A stretch of DNA of 27,965 bases from Labyrinthula sp. Ha (Eukaryota > Sar > Bigyra > Labyrinthulida > Labyrinthulaceae): NCBI GenBank assembly GCA_015227615.1, contig JAALGZ010000110.1, forward strand, positions 1-27,965, in the 5' to 3' direction. The translations under genes and the position numbers were made by a program. This document shows, piece after piece, positions 19,191 to 27,965 of the stretch. Within the stretch, counting starts at the first letter, position 1, and each line of letters starts with the position of its first letter. The notes below the pieces were generated by a model. The model was not told the origin of the DNA and made no database searches. It saw only the letters and a program-made list of their open reading frames with translations.

Positions 19191-20560
19191 CTCAGAACAC
19201 AGGAATGAAGGAAACAGATGCTGCTCTTTATCGCAATCCTCCCCAAACAAGGCTTGAAAAAACCCTAATAAGATTAAATATGCAGAAAACTAAAGGTACT
19301 GATGCAAGCAAAGATTATAATATTAAAAGTTAATCACTAATGGCAAAAAGTATTTAGAGCGTGGAGTAAGATTTGATTCAAATTGGTATGATCCCCACAA
19401 AAACAAAGATATTGTAAAATGCTTTAGTTTTGAAGAGGTTCTAGAAAATAAGTTAAGAAATATTTAGGGTGATATTATCTTAGTGCACAGAGAACATGGG
19501 ACACATGTATCGACTCGTAGTAATGTTCCCTTGTGGGGTCACTTGCTTCATGAAAATCATAAATTTCAGATGCCCAATGATGGAGAAAGATTCGTACAAA
19601 AATGTCATAAAAGAATTAAAATACCTGGGTCTTCAGGGTGAGGAAGTCATCCAAACGGATTAGATTTAGCCTTGGAAACGGCTGTGAGGAACTTGAAGCG
19701 TGTCCTGTTTGTTGCAGGAGGCGCTTCTTGGCGACCTTGGACTATGCTCCATATGGCCCAACGCGTAATAAAAGGGTGAAATTTTCCTTTAACTTGCGGG
19801 ATGCATTGACACAAATCTTTCATGAAGAGAAGGAGTTTGAATCATTTATTGAGAATATGTCTGAAGGGTTTGAAGATGAACCGGAACTGTTAAGCATATA
19901 AAATAAAAAAAGAAGACATTTTAGGCGATGACACAAAAATGTTTCGCTTTTTCCCACATTGCTATTTAGAGGGTTGAATCATTCCACTCATCGAGTGAAG
20001 GAAATGGAAGATTGAAGCTCAACTTAAGTATCTGAACCCGTGATGAGGTTTTCATTTACCAGAAGAATACTGTAGATCAGTTGACGGAGACAACTCTGGA
20101 AAACTCAATAATTTAATCAGGGAGGGCAAGGTGTTCTAAGAATAAGTTTTGGGATTTTGAAAAAATAGTTGAAGCTCACAGAAGGTAGATGATTCCTTTG
20201 AGTATTGATTGATCATAAATTTGTTTAAAGTAATTCGTCCAAGAGGTATAAGCACTAGTGCATCCAGGAAGTTGGGAAAGCTATGGGATATGAGCTCTTT
20301 ATTTTACCTATGGTACGTGAAATCATATTTTTCGCTGTGGCTGCAACGATATATATTGTAAGCCTAGTATGTTTGGGTTAATTGACGTAGGGTACTTTCC
20401 GGAGAAATATGGATTCCAAGCTCATCATCTTTATAAACTTGCTTTATGGGAGATGGGTTCTGAAACTTCTGGGTTTGAGAGAGTTTTAGAGTTCAAGGTC
20501 AAAGTTCATCCAGTTGATCTTGATGCTATCACAAGAAATACCAAGGCTACATAAACCAAG
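19190..20560 (+). pseudogene. Degraded coding-like island, possible dead transposon
   Basis: This stretch is visibly richer in G+C than its surroundings, with protein-like segments in shifting plus-strand frames: LYRNPPQTRLEKTLIRLNMQ (about 19220-19280), FDSNWYDPHKNKDIVKCFSF (about 19370-19430), a piece with CPVCCRRRF (19638-19901), and one with YGFQAHHLYKLALWEMG (20369-20554). None starts with a credible ATG in a long frame. The CPVC...RF, then hydrophobic and LRDALTQIFHEEKEFESFI spacing weakly recalls the zinc-ribbon start of Tnp2/Plavaka-type DNA transposases, but I cannot confirm the family. The different base composition from the neighbours fits a transferred or mobile sequence in decay. 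Confidence 0.4.
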
Positions 20561-21328
20561 TTTTTCACTGCAAGTAAAGAACAATATGAAGAGGTGAAAA
20601 GCACAAACAGGATCTGAAAGAAGGTCAATGCGGCATTCGTAAAGATGACCCTATAATGGAAGAAAAAAAGAGACGTAAATTTGTTAAGCATATGTGATGA
20701 CTCGGAGGATAGTGGGATCATATTTGAGTCGCTGAAAAAAAGAACCGGGAGGAAGAAGCGGAAAGACGATTTCACCTATGAACTTCTTCCCGCTACGATT
20801 TATAAGCAAAAAAACTAATATAACCTCCCTATTCTCGTTTTGGCTTCTTGATTATTGGGCTTTTAGTTGGCGAAACCCCTTGAAATTGATTCCTTTTTGT
20901 ATTTTTAGTAATCATCTCTTGAAATAATTATTAAAACTACCACCATACCGCATACTATTAAGTAACACTTTCGGTTCAATGACATTTTATTTTTCTTAAT
21001 CTTTATTGATTTTGTATTTTTCTGTTTTTTTCAAATGATATACAACTACTTGAGCACAAATAAAGAAAGCAGCATAAGAAATTTGTTTTGTATCTTTTAC
21101 ACTCTTGATTTAGAAAAATCTTTTAATTTGGGTAAAATCATAAGTTTTTTAGGTGATTTTTTTCCAAAAATATCTGGAATGAACTCAAGAACGGATTTTA
21201 TATCCACTTTAAGCTTCTCTTTCCTTCAGAGTATACACTTTATAACACCATGTATCTTTATCCTTAATATGCCATAGGTATCCAGATTGAGTATTAAAGT
21301 ATCTTCATCTGAGTTGTCTCTTCATATT

Positions 21329-21574
21329 TTATCTTCGAAATAAATATATCCAGTTAAGATTTTCATATTTCTTAGGCTTTTTGTCTATCGTAGTATCAAC
21401 TAATATCGCTGTTTTGAACAGGGTTGCTCTGTCCGAGTGAGGTTTGAAGCACCAGTTTATAACATTAGTTTGTGTTATTAACCTCAAAATAGCGAATGTA
21501 TATTTTTTCAACGCCCTAGCTGACTTGAAGCGTGAACGGAAACTTGAGTCTATAACTTTCTGATCTAGTATCAT
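21329..21574 (-). pseudogene. Protein-like fragment, family unknown
   Basis: An 81-codon frame has balanced residue use unlike random AT-rich sequence (SFRSRFKSARALKKYTFAIL; NVINWCFKPHSDRATLFKTA; ILVDTTIDKKPKKYENLN). Beyond its end the same strand shows a further protein-like scrap, GYLWHIKDKDTWCYKVYTL (about 21210-21270), in another frame. The ILVDTT...P segment vaguely resembles the second catalytic-Asp region of Harbinger-like DDE transposases, but the likeness is too weak to name. It is probably a decayed gene or transposon. Confidence 0.3.
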
Positions 21575-24500
21575 TTATTTTGGTTTCTTAGTGTAATACT
21601 TATAATTTATTTTTTGTATGATTTTTTTGTTTTTTTAGATAATTACTCTTGATTATTAAAAAGGCATATCCGAGCATAGTCAGAGGCATCTGACTCTAGA
21701 ACCAAAATAAATTATCCCCCCTTTGAGTACAAAATTAGATCAGTGATCCAACTAAAAAGCCTACTCAATCAAAGAAGAAAATATCATACATTCATAGAAG
21801 AAAATCGACAAACAGAAATAAACCCCATATTTCCATTCTGATGACATAATACCATGTTAATAGTATTTTACAGTGACAATAAGAATAGGAACAAAAACAA
21901 CTAAATGTGATTGTATGAGATATTACATATCTCTTGTCCTACTGGCACCTAGTGCAATTATATAAAAGGCAAATAAGTAGATAACTCTTTAAAATAAACC
22001 AATTGGTGTTATTATTTTTATAAAATCCTGCAAAACAAAACTCAATCTATGCCCAGTAGTACTACAACAACTAAACCCAAGAGATCAGAAACAATCGCAG
22101 AAGACTTTTAGATCAATCAACATGGGATTTTCTTAACCACCAGAAAGCTCAAAGTGTGAATATTTTTTACTAGGAACGACCCTCAATTGATGTTATTAAG
22201 CAAGTCAACAAGTAACGAAAGTTTATACAATCTATTTTTCTAATTGAAAAATACGAAAAAAAAACAATAATCAAGAGGTTTTATATAATTTTGTTGGCTC
22301 TTAATAGACAAAGCAACAAAATTCCAAAGAAAACTGGAAGAGTGTATCGAGAGGTACATTAAGAAAAGTGTTTAACTTATTTGCGAACCTATCAACGTCT
22401 AAGTAACACAAGATGATACTATTTGAAAAATTACTATAATTCTTATACAAATATAGGTCCGTTATTTTCCAATCGTATATTTTGAAGATGCCAAGGATCC
22501 CAAAATAAACAAAAACTTACAGGATAAATACCATATCTTACATACAAGAAATAAGACTAAATGTAAATTTGACCCGACACTCCTTCTAACTAAAAATAAG
22601 AATAAGAATAAAGTATTCAATAGATTGAACATGTTCTCCAGATCTTTGAAGTAGCATCAAAAAATCTATTGCGTATCCAACTAACTAGCATTAAAGGTTC
22701 GGAAGATAAAAATAAGGCTTAAAAAAGTACCAAGTAAAATAGTTTCTCAAACAAACAAAGATTGTCAAAATGTGAAAAGTTTATAGAAAACTAACAAAGA
22801 AAATATATCAAGAACAAGAAAGTAACAATTTATGCTCCAAACTCTACAAATTTAGCAAAGGCACTCTTAAGGAACATGTGGGAAAAAGTGCTATAAAGAG
22901 TGGACATATTAGAATAATAAAAAAAACAGTCTGAAATGACATAAGGATCATCATGGTCATGAATTTTCAAATTGTACTTACCCTTTCTTAACTTAAAAAT
23001 ATTGAAGAGTACATAAACACAGTTCAATTCATACATATACCCCACATACAAAAGAAAATTTACCCACCTCCACCTCTCTGTTGGATATACCCGGGTTGTT
23101 TTCTTCTGTTTTTAGCTCTCTTTTACAGTCACCAACGACCATATCCATTTGATTCAATACTTACTTTAGTGTATGGTATATAGGTTCACTGACATATTCA
23201 CAATCCAAATGGAAATTATCAATACTCAAACGCGACTAAATAATAGAAGTTTTGATCTGAAGCACCCTCAAAAAATTTATACCCAACTTATATCACAACA
23301 TTCAAAATCTGCTATTATATATTTATAGATATACCGGATTCTGTTTATCATTCCCTTTAAATTAGATAAGAAATGTTAAATATAGGTGAAGAATTATTCT
23401 GTGTTAAAACAAAGCCGGTTAATTTCATATATTCTAATTTTCTTCTGAAAACCGCAATCTAGTTTTGAATGATTTCTAAGAACCCCCTATCTCTCTTAAC
23501 CATCTGTCATAAAAATCTTAATTTTTTGTTTAATTTCTGACTTTCTCGTTTATTGAAAATTTAGCATGATGAAAAAAACAATATAAGAAATTGCAATTGG
23601 ACATTCTTTTCAATTAGCAGTAACTTTGATACACCAAATAAAGCCCTGAATCCCAGCAAAGCACTCTCATAAATAATGAGAAACAATTCCTGTAAGTAAT
23701 TTAGTATTTTATTGTGATTGAATTCGAGTTAAGTAAAAGTCAACCCAAATAAATCTACTTAACCATTAACAACCGCACTAAGTGTTAAGTAATATCAAGC
23801 CCATGGAACATAAAATACAAAGAAAAAGGCAATCCACACCCCCTTCATTCAACGATGTTTTCTTGATTCTGGGCTAATTCAATAAATTAACAGGTAAAAT
23901 TTTCTGTTGAGAGGATATTCTCCAGTCACACCTATTTATCAAATATAATACCATTATAACTGAACATTAATAATCAAGACCAGGTAGCTCTTACGAAATG
24001 TATTTGAACCAGGAAACAGAAATACTAGAACTTATAATAACAAAACCTTTGCAATACTCAAACAAGCTGGGGATTGAAAAATGTGCTTATGAAATAAGGC
24101 ATACAATCAAAATTTCCGCTAAAAGTTTATAAACAATAACTTCCGGAACATAGAATGCTGCTGTATCATAAATTCATTGGTTTTCGAAGATGTTTTAAAG
24201 TGCATAATTGAAAGAATTTAATCAAATTAGTACAATTGTTAATACAGAAAAAAGATACCCTTAAAAGACACACATACATATACTAACTTGAATTATGAAT
24301 CTAATTGAAAAAAGACGTAGCTAACCATAGTCAATCACATTTCATCTTAAATCTTATAAAGAATATATGTGATAAAAAACGGGATCTCAAAATCTTAGTA
24401 TTAGCCACTTATAAAATATACAGTTCACGCACCATTTTGAAATTTGGTACTTAGTATACATTGCTTAGCTATTTAGGTATGTAGTCGGAGTGACCGAAAC

Positions 24501-26410
24501 TACTTTAAGCAAATAAATAGAAATTATTTACAACATTTAATGACAGGAATAGTTCAAATATAATTGAGTTAGGTACATTTGCTCTCTACAGGTGAATCGT
24601 TATTATTAGAGGTAAAAATAACTAAAATAACATAAATAAAGTATCTCTAATGGAAGAAAAATCTAAGTAAAGCAGCTAAGTCAGATTGCTCTATAAGTAA
24701 ACAAAAAAGAATTAGTTCACCTAAAGCAAGTTTTTGACGACTGAAATTACTGTGAATAGCTATTTTTAATCTAGTTAAGCGTAACAGGATTACATAGTTT
24801 GAAAAATGTAGTTCGTTACTTTAATTTAAGACAACCTTTATTTTTCGGCTTATATCAATGAGAATTTTATTCAATACGTCACATAATGCCTCAGCAAGTA
24901 AGCAGTTCTTAGGAAAATTGAGAAAATGTCAGATCAAAAGAAGTAAACAGTGTGCATGAGTATTCGGGTTAAAAGGTGGAAATGTTTGAAGCCTAGATAG
25001 GTGAATAGCTGTCATATGTGATAAGAAAATGTAAATATGACCAATTCTTCCAGGAAATTCAGATAAGAAGTAGTAGGTAATTTAGAAGCAAATTGTGGTT
25101 TTTATGTATACATTGCTAACAAGAACTGACTCTGCAACGATTTTAGCGCTAATGGATACCAGCCCATTTTTTATTTGGGCTAGGATATTGGAAACTGGAA
25201 ATTGGCCTTAAAAAATCATGAAAAATGAGAAAGTGTAAGAAATTCATTAATGAACATCACAGATGGCAAGGAAATATATAATAATTCATAATCTAGATTA
25301 TTCTTATATTCTTCATTACCGGAAATTTCCAAACCAGAAAAATCAAGAATCAAAGAAAAAGCATTAAGAAATTATCTTAAAAGGTCAAAATATGAAGTCA
25401 GATGTATATAATGTGTATACATGTCGGTATCTTGTTTTTTTTCTTTATAGTAAGATAGGGTGATTCAACTGTAGAAGAGAATGAAACCCCGTATTTACCA
25501 AAGCACTAAGGATAAATCTAATTATGGTTCAAAGAGCAATCTGGTCGGTATACATATATAAATCTAAAGAAGTTTTGTAAAATTATATTATTGATTAAAT
25601 TGTTATTTAATGTCTTATTTGGAATTTTTGATTGATTATTCTATATGCAATTTTTTTTATTAATGTTTTAAGCTGTCTAGCCAGGGAAATGTAATTTTAT
25701 TCTCATTGTTTGACTGTTAATTAAGGAAATCATGCTCTGGTTATTCTCTACTACAGGTATAATGGACCCAATTTTTACATGTATAGCCTACTTCATATGT
25801 TATCAAATCTTATAATAAGTAGCATACCGGTCTAAAACTATAAAACTGTAGTTATTGGTACCGACACAATTTTGATGGAGAGACCGCGGGTAGGAAAACT
25901 CATAAGATGAAAAGTTACAGAATGGCTAGAGGTTAAGCAGAAATTAAAATCAAAAAAGTTTGATTTTGAAATAACAGAGTTAAGATTACTCTTCAAATTT
26001 TAATTCAGCTCTAAATAGAATAATGAATTAACCAATCCGGTTATAGGGTAAGTCATCAAGAATAAATAAATACCGGAATCCAAGTGAATTTATACAAAGA
26101 AAATGGGGTGCCAATTCGTTTAATCGATCGATATCAAAAGGTTAGTTGATTTGATATTTTTGTAACCAAAGACCATAGGCACTAACATAACATGATCAGA
26201 TGACTCTAAAGTGTGACAATAGTTAAACAACGTTGCTAAGCAGAGCAAACACTAATTTCAACAACCATGTGAGGAAGAAAAAAACTAGAGTAAATACTTG
26301 CTTAAAAATATTCTGAGGAATGTAGGGTAAGAGAAATAGTGTTTTTATCTAGTTGGTATTATTCAGTGGTGATAATAAAGGTTATTCAAATTGATCTTGA
26401 TTGGCCAAAA

Positions 26411-26426
26411 GATATATATATATATC
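26411..26426. repeat. 16-bp AT palindrome
   Basis: A GA(TA)n TC self-complementary run, a simple repeat only. Confidence 0.8.
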
Positions 26427-27780
26427 ATACACAAATTTGAATAAAATTGATTTAAAAATAGAAATCAGGCTGTTTATTTCAAGAAAACCAAATGAAAAAT
26501 ATATGCGGATAGTTGACTTTTCAGTTTGTAGTGTTAAACTATTAGAGTGATAGATGGGTGAGATATCCAATTCAGAGAAGCTAACTTAGACCACAGATAT
26601 TAACAGCTAAATCACTCCTGTTAGTTTATTGCTAAAATTATACTAAAATAAGGACTAAGGTATATTTTAGAGCACTAAAAACGAAGTAATTTTATTACAA
26701 AAATATTAAATCAGATGGGAATTGCACTGGTTCAAGACTTGTATATGAAATGCTAACGGAAAATTAGCAGCAATTTGATGGGTCACTTAGTGAAACATTA
26801 TTCTAATAAAGTAAAATTGTAATATCAAGCTTCATTGTCCAAGTAAATAAAAATATACGTTTCTGTATAGGAAAAAGATACTGCACCAATAGATATTAAA
26901 AACTATGTATTGCTTTAGATCCTAATACGAATTCAATACAGGGAAGATAGTTCTTCATAGAAACTCTGCCCGAATAAAATGGAAAATTAATATCATAGAA
27001 TTAAAAAGCAAAAGAAAACTGAATGGATTCCACAGATTATATCCTGGAAAAATAAATAAGCTCAATTGATCTATATACTTAGGATAATTCAAGTATAATG
27101 GAAACAGGTAAAATGATATTGCTAAAATGAATATTGAATTCCATGATGAATTTGAAACAATAAAATTAGAAATTTAGTTGTGAATAAATATGAAAATAGG
27201 TTACAATAATACATAATTTAATTAATGGGTAATATAGTCTTTGTATCTGAGTGAGACTATTCTATTGCTATAGATTAGTATTTACTAGAGAAAAAGATAT
27301 ATGGGTCTAAAGTAAACTTATACACCTGGAAAATATTTTAACTACATATTTCGGAAAAAAAATTGTTATTTATAACCTATGCTTTTTTATTATGATAAAC
27401 AGAAATAAATTTGAACAATAAATTAAAATTATTTTGAAATCGAGTTAATTCAATAATCGAGATAAGGATTACAAGTTCAAGCGGTTAATGAATAATTCGG
27501 TAAAGACATTCCATGGTCTAAAACCAACTGTTGGTGTAATAAAATGAAATAATTTGAAGAATTACAGTAAAAAATACCATAGAAGAATTATTCAATACAG
27601 TTAAAGAAGAAGAAATGTGTAAAATTTAGGAGAGAAAGAGACAGTATATGGTTGAAAGTTTGAATAAATCGAGATATAGATAAAGATATAAAAAAATCTA
27701 GGCCCATCCTCGTTAGAAGCTAAAAAAAGAGAAATAAATGTATTATATGCCGAACAACTTAAAAGATAAACTGAAAATAC

Positions 27781-27794
27781 ATATATATATATAT
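27781..27794. repeat. (AT)7 microsatellite
   Basis: A simple alternating AT run. Confidence 0.85.
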
Positions 27795-27965
27795 AGTCTT
27801 AACTCTGATGTTTACTTAGTAACTTACTAGTTTGAGTGCAATCATCGAGCAATCTAGATTTTAAAATAAATTGTTTTGAAAAAAATATATAATTTTTGGT
27901 TTAGGTTTTAGTTTAAATATAAAAAAAAACATTAACAGAGATCAAAATACAGCTCTTATAACTGA

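Larger units (their letters stand above)
20561..27965. other. Long AT-rich region without a recognisable gene
   Basis: More than 7 kb in which no frame exceeds about 80 codons. A protein-like fragment at 21329-21574 is listed separately. The strand is purine-biased through much of the second half (A exceeds T, and G exceeds C around 24.9-25.1 kb). Simple repeats occur at 26411-26426 (a self-complementary GATATAT...TATC) and 27781-27794 (AT run). No tRNA or rRNA signature was seen by eye. Confidence 0.5.

Overview
The window comes from an AT-rich nuclear genome of a microbial eukaryote. Evidence for this is a Ty3/Gypsy-class LTR retrotransposon, an acyl-CoA dehydrogenase with a mitochondrial-type leader, a mitochondrial carrier, and a Roco GTPase gene interrupted by very small GT-AG introns (27-30 nt). 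Two host genes end in TAA, so the Paramecium-type code (TAA/TAG = Gln) does not apply. I cannot name the lineage. Introns this short are known from Blastocystis, Paramecium, heterotrich ciliates and chlorarachniophyte nucleomorphs, but nothing here settles the choice.

Layout. (1) 1-7628: an LTR retrotransposon on the minus strand, an old copy with roughly half a dozen to eight reading-frame interruptions and divergent LTRs. Its order is unusual: gag with zinc knuckle, RT-RNase H, integrase, chromodomain, SANT/Myb-like domain, aspartic protease, and then, where an env gene would normally sit, a separate whole ORF for an MT-A70 family N6-adenine methyltransferase whose stop codon overlaps the polypurine tract. 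(2) 7629-9284: AT-rich, no convincing gene. (3) 9285-11512: two intact, intronless, divergently transcribed genes, a short/branched-chain acyl-CoA dehydrogenase (minus) and an SLC25 mitochondrial carrier (plus), sharing a 170-bp spacer. (4) 11513-15459: noncoding as far as I can see. (5) 15460-18024 (minus): an LRR-Roc-COR (Roco) gene. Assembling it required recognising seven tiny introns. Each one restores the frame, and the last restores a perfect P-loop. It also has one apparent 1-nt frameshift in an A6 run and one in-frame TGA. (6) about 19190-20560: a G+C-richer island of degraded coding-like sequence, possibly a dead transposon. (7) 20560-27965: very AT-rich sequence with no gene I can defend, apart from a faint protein-like fragment at 21329-21574.

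The most notable content is a retroelement that appears to combine a histone-mark reader (chromodomain), a SANT-like domain and an adenine methyltransferase. Next is the micro-intron-rich Roco gene, which an ordinary ORF search would report as a fragment. The host genes suggest an aerobic mitochondrion that degrades branched-chain amino acids or short fatty acids; the carrier's substrate is unknown.
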